Assembly: GCF_002086815.1 (NCBI RefSeq)
Contig: NZ_MVID01000001.1
Location: 248,001 to 312,000, forward strand
Source: Mycolicibacterium parafortuitum
Lineage (GTDB): Bacteria > Actinomycetota > Actinomycetes > Mycobacteriales > Mycobacteriaceae
DNA length: 64,000 nucleotides
Reading direction: 5' to 3'
Part shown: positions 52,841-61,661 of the stretch, piece by piece
How the letters are laid out: the number at the start of each line of letters is the position of its first letter
How positions within the stretch are numbered: position 1 is the stretch's first letter
Program-made: the position numbers and the translations under genes
The notes under the pieces: generated by a model
What the model saw: the letters and a program-made list of their open reading frames with translations, nothing else
Database searches by the model: none
Told to the model about the DNA's origin: nothing

Positions 52841-55036
52841 ATGGTGACCACCGAACACACCGGGATCGAACACAGAGCGACGTTCTGCAGGATCTGCGAA
52901 CCGCTGTGCGGCATGATCGCCACCGTCGAGGACGGCAGGCTGGTCGCGCTGCGTCCGGACAAGGACCACCCGCTGTCCACCGGGTTCGCCTGCCAGAAGG
53001 GCATCGCGTTCAGCGAGGTGGTCAACGACCCCGACCGCGTCACCACGCCGCTGCGGCGCACCGCCGACGGATTCGAACCGGTCAGCTGGGACGACGCGAT
53101 GAGCGACATCGCCGACCGGCTGGACCGGGTGGTGCGCACACACGGCCCCGGCGCGGTCGGCTGGTACATGGGTAACCCGGGCGCGTTCAGCTACGCCCAC
53201 GTGATGGCGATCATGGCGTTCATCAAGGGCATCGGGCCCGGCACGCACTTCTTCACCGCGTCCTCGCAGGACACCAACTGCCGGCTGATGGCCAGCCAGC
53301 TGCTCTACGGCACGCCGACGTCGGTGCCCATCCCGGACCTGACCCGCACCGACCTGCTGGTGATGATGGGTGCCAATCCCGTGGTGTCACATGGCAGTTT
53401 CCTGACCGCGCCCCGCATCAAGGACCGCATGCACGACATCGTCAAGCGTGGCGGCCGGGTGGTCGTGATCGATCCGCGTAAGACCGAGACCGCCGCACAG
53501 TTCGAGTGGTGCGGCATCGTCCCCGACACCGATGCGCTGTTGCTGCTGTCGCTGTTGCAGGTGATGTTCGCCGAAGGCCTCGCGCACACCCGCGAGATCG
53601 ACACCGTCGCCGACGGATCGGGCTGGCTGCGCGCGCAGGTCGCGCCGTTCACCCCGGAGGTGACCCAGGCGCACACCGGGGTGGGCCCGGACACGGTGCG
53701 GGATCTGGCCCGCGACCTGGCCACGACGCCGCGCGCGGCGGTCTACGGCCGGCTCGGCACCTGCGTCGGCCGCTACGGGACCCTGACCTCGTATCTGATC
53801 GACGTCGTCAACCTGGTTGCCGGCAACCTGGACAAACCGGGCGGTTCGGTCATCGTCGGGATGGGGATGCCCGCGCAGCGGCTGGTGAACATCGGGATGG
53901 GCGCGGCGCTGCGGCGCACCTACCAGCGCACACGGTCACGCATCGGAGGATTCCGCGCGATCATCGGCTCCGAACCGGCCGCGCTGATGGCCAAGGAGAT
54001 GACCACACCGGGACAGCGCCAGATCCGGGCGATGTTCGTCAGCGCGGGCAACCCCGTGTTGTCGGTGCCCAATGGTGATGAACTGGAGGACGCGCTCGAT
54101 TCCACCGACCTGGCGGTGGGGCTGGACTTCTACCTGACCGAGACGACGGCGCACTGCGACTACGTGTTGCCGGTGACCACGATGTACGAGCGCGACGATT
54201 TCGCGTTGGTCTTCCAGCAGTTCCAGGCCACCCCGTTCCGCCAGGTCACCGACGCGGTGATCGCGCCCGTCGGGCAGGCACGGCAGGAATGGGAGATCAT
54301 CGGCGAGCTGATCACCCGGATGGCGGGGCAGTCGCGGGTGTTCTCCGGTCTGACGGCGGCCGGAAAAGCGCTGCGCCGCTTCGGGGTTCCGTTCACGCCG
54401 CGGATGTTCGCCGACGTGGTCATCCGCACCGGCGCGGGCGGGGACTGGTTCGGGCTGCGCCGCGGCGGCCTGAGCCACCGCAAACTCGCCCGCGACCTCC
54501 CGCACGGGAAGGTGCTGTCACCGCACCTGGCGACCGGCACGCTGAAGTCCGCGATCGCCTATCTGCGGGGCCGGATCCGGTTGGAACACAGCGACATCGC
54601 CACCGAGATCGCATCACTGCTGCGCACCGACCAGCCGGACTCGTACCCGCTGCGGATGATCGGGATGCGCGAAGCTCGTTCGGAGAACTCCTGGATGCAC
54701 AACTCTGCGCTGCTGATGCGCGGAGACCGCGGACACCACGGGTTGATGAACGCCGACGATGCGGCCGAGCTGCAGATCGCCGACGGCAGCGAGGTGTGCG
54801 TCAGCTCGCCCCACGGCAGCATCACGGTGCCGGTGACGCTGACCAAGGACATCATGCCGGGGGTGATCGCGGTGCCGCACGGCTGGGGGCACAAGGGAAC
54901 CGGCGGATGGCGGCTGGCCAACCAGGCCGGCGGCGCGAACGTCAACCGGCTGACCTCCAGCGATCCCGACGACGTCGAATCGCTGGCGGGCATGGCCTGG
55001 CTGACGGGGGTGCCGGTGCGCGTCGAACCCGTCTAG
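52841..55036 (+). CDS. molybdopterin-dependent oxidoreductase (DMSO reductase family)
   Basis: A 731-residue single-chain enzyme. An N-terminal [4Fe-4S] site is seen as C16-x2-C19-x3-C23...C51 (FCRICEPLCG and FACQKG). The MGD-binding domains follow; QDTNCRLMAS places Cys147 where a molybdenum ligand is expected, though I cannot align it firmly. The final domain has NSWMHNSALLMRGDRGHHG and GWGHKGTGGW, typical of the MopB C-terminal fold. No Tat signal, so cytoplasmic. It resembles Rv0197-type proteins of unknown substrate. Single gene ending at a 63-bp hairpin element; its place suggests an oxidation or hydration step of the same pathway. Confidence 0.9.
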   Translation: MVTTEHTGIEHRATFCRICEPLCGMIATVEDGRLVALRPDKDHPLSTGFACQKGIAFSEVVNDPDRVTTPLRRTADGFEPVSWDDAMSDIADRLDRVVRTHGPGAVGWYMGNPGAFSYAHVMAIMAFIKGIGPGTHFFTASSQDTNCRLMASQLLYGTPTSVPIPDLTRTDLLVMMGANPVVSHGSFLTAPRIKDRMHDIVKRGGRVVVIDPRKTETAAQFEWCGIVPDTDALLLLSLLQVMFAEGLAHTREIDTVADGSGWLRAQVAPFTPEVTQAHTGVGPDTVRDLARDLATTPRAAVYGRLGTCVGRYGTLTSYLIDVVNLVAGNLDKPGGSVIVGMGMPAQRLVNIGMGAALRRTYQRTRSRIGGFRAIIGSEPAALMAKEMTTPGQRQIRAMFVSAGNPVLSVPNGDELEDALDSTDLAVGLDFYLTETTAHCDYVLPVTTMYERDDFALVFQQFQATPFRQVTDAVIAPVGQARQEWEIIGELITRMAGQSRVFSGLTAAGKALRRFGVPFTPRMFADVVIRTGAGGDWFGLRRGGLSHRKLARDLPHGKVLSPHLATGTLKSAIAYLRGRIRLEHSDIATEIASLLRTDQPDSYPLRMIGMREARSENSWMHNSALLMRGDRGHHGLMNADDAAELQIADGSEVCVSSPHGSITVPVTLTKDIMPGVIAVPHGWGHKGTGGWRLANQAGGANVNRLTSSDPDDVESLAGMAWLTGVPVRVEPV

Positions 55037-55043
55037 GGGCGGC

Positions 55044-55106
55044 CGCCGAAATTGCGTTCCAGCAGACGTCCACTCGAAGTTCTTCTGCTGGAATGCAATT
55101 TCGGCG
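55044..55106. repeat. 63-bp dispersed hairpin element, copy 2 (likely bidirectional terminator)
   Basis: Arms 55044-55065 and 55085-55106 (22 bp, one G-T mismatch that is a G-U wobble in plus-strand RNA) and a 19-nt loop. The left arm is identical to that of the element at 38551-38613, and the loop is related. It again lies between two convergent genes (Mo-oxidoreductase and CoA-transferase). Confidence 0.8.
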
Positions 55107-55115
55107 AGAAAAGGG

Positions 55116-56339
55116 TCAGGCGATGGCGCCCTTGTCCTTGAGCTCCTCGATGCGGTCCCACTCTAGGCCGAGCTCCATCAGCACGATCTCGGTGTGCTCG
55201 GAGGCCTGCGGCGCGCGGGTGGTCTCCAGCGGTTCGTGGTTGAACTGCACCGGACCGCGGACCACCTTGAACGGCTCGCCGCCGTCGGCGGCCTCCACCT
55301 CGACGACCATGTCGTTGGCGAGGGCCTGCTCGTCGGTGGCCAGGTCGACGAGGCTCTGGAACGGCGCCCACTGACCCTTCATGGTCTTGAGGTGCCGGCG
55401 CCAGTACTCGAAAGGCTTGGCGGCGATGGCCTCGGTGATCAGTCGCACGCCTTCTTCGGCGTTCTGGATCAGCGGCATCACATCGGAGAAGCGAGGATCG
55501 TCGGCGAGTTCCGGCAGCCCCAGATGCTCCCACGTGTCGCGGATGTAGCCGGTCGGGCTGACGATGCACAGGTTGATGGTGCCGCCGTCGGAGGTCTGGT
55601 AGTTCGCCATGAACGGGTTGACCGACGTGGTGGTGCCCGGCATCAGCGACCGCATCGTCTCACCGGTCTCCATGCCCTGCGTGACGCTCGCCCCCGCCGC
55701 CCACCATGCGGTGCTCAGCAGCGACACGTCGAGCTCGACCGCCTCGCCGGTGCGCTCGCGGTGGAACAGCGCCGCGGAGATCCCGCCCGCGATGTTCATC
55801 CCTCCGATGGAATCACCGAATGCCGGAATGCCCTGGGGGAGAGCGCCACCCAGCTCCTCCGGGGTCAGTGCGTGGCCGACGCCACTGCGGGTCCAGAACG
55901 CGGTGCCGTCGAACCCGCCGACCAGGCGCTCGGGGCCCTTGTCGCCGTAGGCGCTGCCGCGGGCGTAGATGATGTTCGGGTTCACCGCGCGGATGTGCTC
56001 GATGTCGAACTTGTTCTTCTGCCGCGCCTGTGGCATGTAGTTGGTCAGGAACACGTCGGCGGTCTTGGCGATCTCGTAGAGCACCTCCTGCCCCTCATGG
56101 GTGGACACGTCGATGCCGACGCTGCGCTTGCCGCGGTTGGGGTGCTCGATCAGCGGGTGGCGGTTCGGGTCGAGCTGGAACCCGCCCATGTTGATGAACC
56201 CGCGCTGGGCGTCGCCCCGCACCGGATGCTCGACCTTGATGACGTCGGCGCCCCAGTCGGCCAGGATTGCGCCCGCCGCGGGCACGAAGGTGAACTGTGC
56301 AACCTCGAGGACTCGCACGCCCTCCATCACCTTGATCAA
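55116..56339 (-). CDS. CaiB/BaiF class III CoA-transferase
   Basis: A 407-residue CoA-transferase/racemase-family enzyme. The N-terminus MEGVRVLEVAQF and ADWGADVIKVEHP are family blocks and the catalytic Asp is in VGGFDGTAFW near 145. It moves CoA onto a carboxylic acid of the pathway or racemises an alpha-methylacyl-CoA. The start is TTG 56337-56339, preferred because GGAAGGGG lies 8 nt upstream while the next ATG, four codons on, is not well placed. An ACTGTAA-type site lies between it and the divergent aldehyde dehydrogenase gene. Confidence 0.92.
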   Translation of the reverse strand: MIKVMEGVRVLEVAQFTFVPAAGAILADWGADVIKVEHPVRGDAQRGFINMGGFQLDPNRHPLIEHPNRGKRSVGIDVSTHEGQEVLYEIAKTADVFLTNYMPQARQKNKFDIEHIRAVNPNIIYARGSAYGDKGPERLVGGFDGTAFWTRSGVGHALTPEELGGALPQGIPAFGDSIGGMNIAGGISAALFHRERTGEAVELDVSLLSTAWWAAGASVTQGMETGETMRSLMPGTTTSVNPFMANYQTSDGGTINLCIVSPTGYIRDTWEHLGLPELADDPRFSDVMPLIQNAEEGVRLITEAIAAKPFEYWRRHLKTMKGQWAPFQSLVDLATDEQALANDMVVEVEAADGGEPFKVVRGPVQFNHEPLETTRAPQASEHTEIVLMELGLEWDRIEELKDKGAIA

Positions 56340-56395
56340 GTCTGGTACCCCTTCCGCTGGCCGGCTCTTGTCGGGGAGTGTAGCGGAGCGTTAAT

Positions 56396-56412
56396 ACTGT
56401 AATGTTTACCGT
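56396..56412. promoter_or_regulatory. ACTGTAA-type palindrome, site B (CoA-transferase/ALDH promoter)
   Basis: ACTGTAA-TGT-TTACCGT matches 13 of 14 positions of the palindrome ACTGTAA-N3-TTACAGT. It lies 57 bp from the CoA-transferase TTG and 35 bp from the aldehyde dehydrogenase GTG, where it could shut both. Confidence 0.65.
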
Positions 56413-56446
56413 TGATCATCCGAGAAAATGCCACCGGAGGTGTCAG

Positions 56447-57988
56447 GTGAGCTCCACCGCCGCGGAACGTGCCGACACGAGCGTGCAGTGGGGCGAGCGC
56501 GCGGCGCGGCACGCCGAAAGCCGCATGCTGATCGACGGGGAACTGGCCGGGGCCGCCTCCGGTGCGACGTTCGACAACCACAGCCCGGCGACGGGGGCAC
56601 TGCTGGGGGTCACGGCCGCCGCGGACGGCGACGACATGGACCGGGCGATCGCCGCCGCCCGCCGTGCGTTCGACACCACCGACTGGTCCACGAACAGGGA
56701 GTTGCGCAAGCGCTGCCTGCAGCAGCTACAGGCAGCCATCGAGGGTGAAAAAGAGGACCTGCGAACCGAACTCGTCGCCGAGGTCGGCTGCCCGGTGATG
56801 ACCACCGAGTCGGCGCAGCTGGATTGGCCGCTGGCGGAATCGCTGCGCTATCCGGCGGGTCTGATCGACGACTTCGAGTGGGAGCGCGTCCTCGACGGCG
56901 GCGGCCTGTTCGGGGACCGGAACGTTCGCACTGTGGTCAAGGAGGCCGTCGGGGTGGTCGCGGCGGTGACACCGTCGAACTTCCCGATCGAGGTCATCCT
57001 GAACAAGCTCGGTCCCGCGCTGGCGGCGGGCAACACCGTCGTCCTCAAACCCGACCCGCACACACCGTGGAACGCGACCCGGTTGGGACGCCTGATCGCC
57101 GAGAAGACCGACATCCCCGCCGGTGTCGTGAACGTGGTGACGACGCCGTCCAACGATGTCGCCGGCCTGCTGGGCACCGATGCGCGGGTGGACCTGGTGT
57201 CGTTCACCGGCTCGACGGCCGTCGGGAAGTTGTTGATGCGCCAGGGCGCGGAGTCGATGAAGCGGATGTTCCTCGAGCTCGGCGGGAAATCGGCGGCGAT
57301 CGTGCTCGACGACGCGAACCCCGCCGTGATCGTGCCGACCGCGGTCGGGGTCTGTGTGCACGCCGGGCAGGCGTGCGCGGCGACCAGCCGGATGCTGGTC
57401 CACCGGTCGCTCTACGACCAGGCCGTCGCCGAGATCGCCACCGCGTATCAGTTTGTGCCGGTGGGGGATCCGGTGAACTCGGGTACGCTGGTCGGGCCCC
57501 TCATCAGTGCCGCGCAGAAGGAGCGGGTGTTGGCCGCGATCGACGGTGCCCGCCGCGACGGCGCCGAGATCGTGGCGGGCGGGGGAGAGGTGGCCGGGCT
57601 GCCGGAGCATCTGGCCGGCGGGCACTACGTCGCGCCCACCGTGATCACCGGAGTCGACAACAGCGCCGCGATCGCACAGCAGGAGGTGTTCGGACCGGTG
57701 CTGGTGCTGTTGCCGTTCGACGATGACGACGACGCGGTGCGACTGGCCAACGACAGCGCGTTCGGCCTTGCCGGAGCGGTGATGTCGCGCTCGGCCGAGC
57801 GCGGTATGGCGATCGCGCGGCGGATTCGCACCGGCGCGTTCGGCGTGAACGGTGGCATGTTCTACGGCGCCGACGCACCGTTCGGCGGCTACAAGAGCAG
57901 CGGTATCGGACGTCAGTGCGGCATCGAGGGGTTCGCGCAGTATCTGGAGACCAAGACCATCGCGCGTCGTGAACGGCGGCAGGGCTGA
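56447..57988 (+). CDS. aldehyde dehydrogenase (NAD(P)-dependent)
   Basis: A 513-residue ALDH. The oxyanion Asn is in TPSNFP (about 178), Glu277 is in LELGGKSA and the catalytic Cys310 is in HAGQACAATSR; coenzyme loop FTGSTAVGK. All residues for aldehyde to acid oxidation are present. GTG 56447 follows GGAGG at 6 nt; the ATG at 56402 lies within the operator and is not preferred. It would supply an acid for the CoA-transferase and the FadD19-like ligases nearby. Convergent with the second P450 gene. Confidence 0.93.
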   Translation: MSSTAAERADTSVQWGERAARHAESRMLIDGELAGAASGATFDNHSPATGALLGVTAAADGDDMDRAIAAARRAFDTTDWSTNRELRKRCLQQLQAAIEGEKEDLRTELVAEVGCPVMTTESAQLDWPLAESLRYPAGLIDDFEWERVLDGGGLFGDRNVRTVVKEAVGVVAAVTPSNFPIEVILNKLGPALAAGNTVVLKPDPHTPWNATRLGRLIAEKTDIPAGVVNVVTTPSNDVAGLLGTDARVDLVSFTGSTAVGKLLMRQGAESMKRMFLELGGKSAAIVLDDANPAVIVPTAVGVCVHAGQACAATSRMLVHRSLYDQAVAEIATAYQFVPVGDPVNSGTLVGPLISAAQKERVLAAIDGARRDGAEIVAGGGEVAGLPEHLAGGHYVAPTVITGVDNSAAIAQQEVFGPVLVLLPFDDDDDAVRLANDSAFGLAGAVMSRSAERGMAIARRIRTGAFGVNGGMFYGADAPFGGYKSSGIGRQCGIEGFAQYLETKTIARRERRQG

Positions 57989-58045
57989 GCCCCCGCGAGT
58001 GTGAAGCCAGGGTGGTGATGTGGGGTCCGAGCGCAACCCGGAATG

Positions 58046-59251
58046 CTATTTCGCGGGGGTGAACCGCACCGGGATCGCGGTCGGGGACCGGAATGGCTGA
58101 CCGTGGATGTGCGGATCGCCGTCGGTGCGCAACTCGATGTCGGTGAGGCGGGTCAGCAGCGTCTCGACGGCCACCCTCGTCTCCATCCTGGCCAGGTGCA
58201 GCCCCATGCAGGTGTGTTCCCCCGCGGCGAACGAGAGGTGCGGCACGCGCGTGCGGAAGATGTCGAACCGCTCGGGATGTTCCCAGCGCGCGTCGTCCCG
58301 GTTGGCCGCACCGATGCACACATCGATCACCGAACCAGCCGGGATCTCGACGCCGTCGATCTCGGTGGCCTCGGTCGCGAACCGCTGCACGGTGGTCAGC
58401 GGCGTCTCGTAGCGCAGCCCCTCCTCGATCGCGGGTGCGATCAGTTCGTGGTCCGCGCACACGGCGTCGAACTGATCGCGGTGCGTCAGCAGCAGATACA
58501 GCAGGTTGCCCGACGACCGGTAGGTGGTCTCCAGGCCCGCGGGCAACAGCAGTCGCAGGAACGAGTAGATGGCCTCGTCGGACAGTCGTTCACCGTCGAT
58601 CTCGGCCGACACCAGGTCGCCGATGATGTCCTCGGTCGGTGCGGACCGGCGTTTGTCGATCTGCGTCAGGAAATACTCCTTCAGCGCCGCGGACGCCTCG
58701 AACGCGCGCTTGTACCTGACCGTGTAGCTGATCAGCTCCACCGCGCGCTTGCGGAACCACGGCAGATCCTCCTCCGGCAGCCCCAGCAGCCGGGAGATGA
58801 CGCGGGTGGGGAACTCGAAGGTGAAGTCGCGCACCAGGTCCGCTTCACCCTTGTCGATGAACTCGTCGACCAGGCCGTTGACGACGGGGCGCACGATCTC
58901 GGGTTCCCAACGCGCCAGCGAACGCGACTTGAACGCCGCCGAGACGAGGTTGCGGTGCTCCCAGTGCGGTTTGCCCTCCATCGCGAGGATCGTCGGCCCG
59001 ATGAAGAGTCCGATGGTGGAGTCGTAGATCTTCGAATTGAACGTCTTGCCGTCCCGGAAGACCCGGTTGACCGCATCGAAGGACATTGCGGCATAGAGGT
59101 TCTCGGGTTTGAGAGACTCGGGGGTCTTCGACCAGTCCATCACCGAACCCCGGAACACACCGCCCTCGCCGCGCCGGCGGGCGAACATCGGGTAGGGGTC
59201 GCGCAGGTCGATGGGCTCGTCCTTCGCGACATCCTGAACCGGAGTCTCCAT
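58046..59251 (-). CDS. cytochrome P450
   Basis: A 401-residue P450, not a close copy of the one at 51193. I-helix LLPAGLETTYRS, ExxR in EEGLRYETP, heme loop FAAGEHTCMG with Cys348. Cytosolic. ATG 59251 is 4 bp from palindrome C, and a -10-like TACAGT stands 6 nt before the ATG on the minus strand with no ribosome site, so the mRNA may be leaderless and directly blocked by a repressor on site C. It likely hydroxylates the pathway substrate early. Confidence 0.93.
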   Translation of the reverse strand: METPVQDVAKDEPIDLRDPYPMFARRRGEGGVFRGSVMDWSKTPESLKPENLYAAMSFDAVNRVFRDGKTFNSKIYDSTIGLFIGPTILAMEGKPHWEHRNLVSAAFKSRSLARWEPEIVRPVVNGLVDEFIDKGEADLVRDFTFEFPTRVISRLLGLPEEDLPWFRKRAVELISYTVRYKRAFEASAALKEYFLTQIDKRRSAPTEDIIGDLVSAEIDGERLSDEAIYSFLRLLLPAGLETTYRSSGNLLYLLLTHRDQFDAVCADHELIAPAIEEGLRYETPLTTVQRFATEATEIDGVEIPAGSVIDVCIGAANRDDARWEHPERFDIFRTRVPHLSFAAGEHTCMGLHLARMETRVAVETLLTRLTDIELRTDGDPHIHGQPFRSPTAIPVRFTPAK

Positions 59252-59255
59252 CCCG

Positions 59256-59276
59256 ATACTGTAACGCTTACAGTAT
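59256..59276. promoter_or_regulatory. ACTGTAA-type palindrome, site C (P450 promoter)
   Basis: Core ACTGTAA-CGC-TTACAGT (59258-59274), extended to perfect 9-bp arms over 21 bp. The right half, read on the minus strand, contains the likely -10 box of the P450 gene, whose ATG begins 4 bp away. This is the most symmetric copy in the window. Confidence 0.75.
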
Positions 59277-59323
59277 TGGCTGTACAGCGCTGTTTCAGCC
59301 TGCCGAACCATCCCGGCGGCAAA

Positions 59324-59340
59324 ACTGTAAGAATTACAGT
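59324..59340. promoter_or_regulatory. ACTGTAA-type palindrome, site D (SDR/ALDH promoter)
   Basis: ACTGTAA-GAA-TTACAGT, perfect 7-bp arms, 58 bp before the ATG of the SDR gene and 66 bp (centre to centre) from site C. Sites C and D sit on the two divergent promoters, so one regulator could act on both. Confidence 0.75.
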
Positions 59341-59398
59341 AGAAGTCACTAGACTCTGCTGCGGCCGCTGCGCAGCGGATCGGCAGGAGGGCTCAACG

Positions 59399-60202
59399 AT
59401 GTCCGTAGAAGCGTTGTCCGCAGATGCGCGCCGCGTCGTGGTGGTCGGTGCCGGCTCGGGAATCGGCGCCGCGACGGCGCGGTGGTTCCAGGCCCGCGGC
59501 GATCACGTGCTGGCCGTCGACGCCAGGCCCCGCAGCCTTCCCGTCGCCGAATGGCTGGTCTGCGATCTGCGCGACCACGACCAGGTCGACGCGGCGCTCG
59601 CACAGATCGGCACCGGCTGGGATGTGCTGGCACACGTCGCCGGGATTCCCGGCACCGCCGATCCCGGTGACGTGCTGACGGTCAACTACCTGGGCGCCCG
59701 GCTGATGCTCGACGGCATGCTGCCACGGATGAACCGCGGCGGCGCCATGGTCGCGGTGGCCTCGACGGCGGCGCTCGGCTGGGAGAGCAACACCGACCTG
59801 CTGGCCGGACTGCTCGACGCGAAAGACGCCGCGTCCGTGCAGCGTTGGCTCGCCGCGCAGGAACCTGCGATGGCCTATTACCTGTCCAAACAGGCGTTGG
59901 TGCTGTACGCCAAGCGCCTGTCCGGCCTCGCGTGGCGCGAGCACGGGGTGCGGGTCAACACCGTCAGCCCCGGCCCCACCGAGACACCGATTCTCGGTGA
60001 TTTCGAGAAGGCGATGGGCAAGGAGATGCTCGACGGCGTGCGCGCCACCATCGGGCGGCACGGCACGGTCGACGACATGACCCCGGCCATCGGCTTCCTG
60101 GCGTCACCGCAGGCGCGCTGGATCAACGGTCAGGACATTCAGGTCGACGGCGGATTCAACACCGCACTCGTGCATCCGATGCCGGTGGATGCGCGGGTCT
60201 GA
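59399..60202 (+). CDS. SDR-family oxidoreductase, 3-alpha-hydroxysteroid dehydrogenase-like
   Basis: A 267-residue SDR with the special layout of 3-alpha-hydroxysteroid dehydrogenase/carbonyl reductase: NAD site GAGSGIGAATA, a short middle part with TVNYLGARLMLDGMLP, Ser in VASTAALG, a long insert before Tyr-Lys in YYLSKQAL, and PGPTETPILGDF. It should oxidise a ring or chain alcohol with NAD(P). ATG 59399 has AGGAGG 8 nt upstream. It follows palindrome D and precedes an aldehyde dehydrogenase by one codon. Confidence 0.88.
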   Translation: MSVEALSADARRVVVVGAGSGIGAATARWFQARGDHVLAVDARPRSLPVAEWLVCDLRDHDQVDAALAQIGTGWDVLAHVAGIPGTADPGDVLTVNYLGARLMLDGMLPRMNRGGAMVAVASTAALGWESNTDLLAGLLDAKDAASVQRWLAAQEPAMAYYLSKQALVLYAKRLSGLAWREHGVRVNTVSPGPTETPILGDFEKAMGKEMLDGVRATIGRHGTVDDMTPAIGFLASPQARWINGQDIQVDGGFNTALVHPMPVDARV

Positions 60203-60203
60203 G

Positions 60204-61661
60204 ATGGCCGACCCGATGGCAGCGGTGCTGGCACGCCAGCGGGCGGCGTTCCTGGGCGACGGACCCCCGGATGTCGCGTTGCGGCGCAACCGCATCGACC
60301 GCCTGCTGGCGCTGGTTCTCGACAACGCCGACGCGTTCGCCGACGCGATGGCCGAGGACTTCGGCACCAGGCCGCGAGCCGCGACCCTATTCACCGAGAT
60401 CATGGGCATGATCTCGGTGATCGAGCACACCAGATCCCATGTCCGGCAATGGATGAAGCCGACCAGGCTGATGCGCCCCGCCGGCCGGCTCGGCCTGCGC
60501 GCCGAGGTGCAGCCGTGCCCGCTGGGCGTCGTCGGCATCATCGGACCCTGGAACTTCCCGCTGAACCTGGTGATCCTGCCCGCCGCGGCGGCGTTCGCCG
60601 CGGGTAACCGCGTGATGATCAAGATGTCGGAGGTCACCCAGCGCACGGCCGGGCTGATGGCCGAGTTGGCGCCGACGTATTTCGACCCGGCCGAACTGGC
60701 CGTGATCACCGGCGATGCACAGGTCGGCGCCGCGTTCGCCGCGCTGCCGTTCGACCATCTGTTCTTCACCGGTTCGCCGACGGTCGGGGCCCTGGTCGGA
60801 CAGGCCGCGGCGGCCAACCTGGTGCCGGTGACGCTCGAACTCGGCGGGAAGAACCCGGTCGTGGTCGGCCCCGACGCCGACATCGGCCGCGCCGCGACCC
60901 GAATCGCCCAGGGCCGCATGATCAACGGAGGCCAGGTGTGCGTGTGCCCGGACTACGTGTTCGTGCCGGCGAAACACGCCGAACTGTTCGTCGCCACGGT
61001 TCGCGACACCTGGCGGGCGATGTTCGCGACCGTCATCGCCAACGACGACTACTGCTCGTCGGTGAACGAGGCCAACTTCGACCGTGTCGTCGGGCTGGTC
61101 GAGGACGCGCGCGCCAAAGGCGCACGGGTCGAGACGGTTTCGCCGCCGGGGGAGACGCTGCCCGACCGGGCCACCCGCAAGATCGCCCCGACCCTGGTGC
61201 GCGACGTGGACGACGGCATGCGCCTGGCCGACGAGGAGACGTTCGGGCCGGTGCTGACGATCCGCACCTACGAACGGCTGGCCGAGGTGGTCGACTACGT
61301 CAACGCGCGGCCCGCACCGCTGGTGGCGTACTGGTTCGGGCCCGACAGCGCCGATTTCCGGTCGTTCGTCGCCCGTACCCGCAGCGGCGGCGTCGCGCGC
61401 AACGACTTCGCCGCGCAGATGATCCCGTCGGCGGCACCGTTCGGCGGGGTGGGCCGCAGCGGGATCGGGGCCTACCACGGCAAGGCGGGATTCGACGCGT
61501 TCAGCCACTACCGCACGGTGGTCGGCAGCGACCTTCCGTTCACCATCACCGGCCGGGCGGCACCGCCGTTCCCGCCGTCGATGCGGTTGACCACCGCGTT
61601 GGCGCTGCGCATGGCGCACCGCCGGACGCACAAAAGGCTCAGTCGGCTCAGGAGGCGCTGA
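60204..61661 (+). CDS. aldehyde dehydrogenase, coniferyl-aldehyde dehydrogenase-like
   Basis: A 485-residue ALDH of the short class 3-like group: GPWNFPLN (Asn117), LELGGKNP (Glu212), NGGQVCVCPDY (Cys246). The C-terminal 30 residues are strongly basic (HRRTHKRLSRLRRR), maybe for membrane or substrate contact. The start may be ATG 60204, right after the SDR stop, or ATG 60189 in the same frame; neither has a clear ribosome site, so coupling to the SDR gene is likely. The 3' end overlaps the convergent ligase gene by 14 bp. Confidence 0.92.
   Translation: MADPMAAVLARQRAAFLGDGPPDVALRRNRIDRLLALVLDNADAFADAMAEDFGTRPRAATLFTEIMGMISVIEHTRSHVRQWMKPTRLMRPAGRLGLRAEVQPCPLGVVGIIGPWNFPLNLVILPAAAAFAAGNRVMIKMSEVTQRTAGLMAELAPTYFDPAELAVITGDAQVGAAFAALPFDHLFFTGSPTVGALVGQAAAANLVPVTLELGGKNPVVVGPDADIGRAATRIAQGRMINGGQVCVCPDYVFVPAKHAELFVATVRDTWRAMFATVIANDDYCSSVNEANFDRVVGLVEDARAKGARVETVSPPGETLPDRATRKIAPTLVRDVDDGMRLADEETFGPVLTIRTYERLAEVVDYVNARPAPLVAYWFGPDSADFRSFVARTRSGGVARNDFAAQMIPSAAPFGGVGRSGIGAYHGKAGFDAFSHYRTVVGSDLPFTITGRAAPPFPPSMRLTTALALRMAHRRTHKRLSRLRRR

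Noticed and set aside
57990..58059. Terminator between the ALDH and P450 genes from CCCCCGCGA and TCGCGGGGG
   Set aside because: The 9-bp arms are 52 nt apart and the right arm is inside the P450 coding end; pairing is possible but not a convincing terminator.
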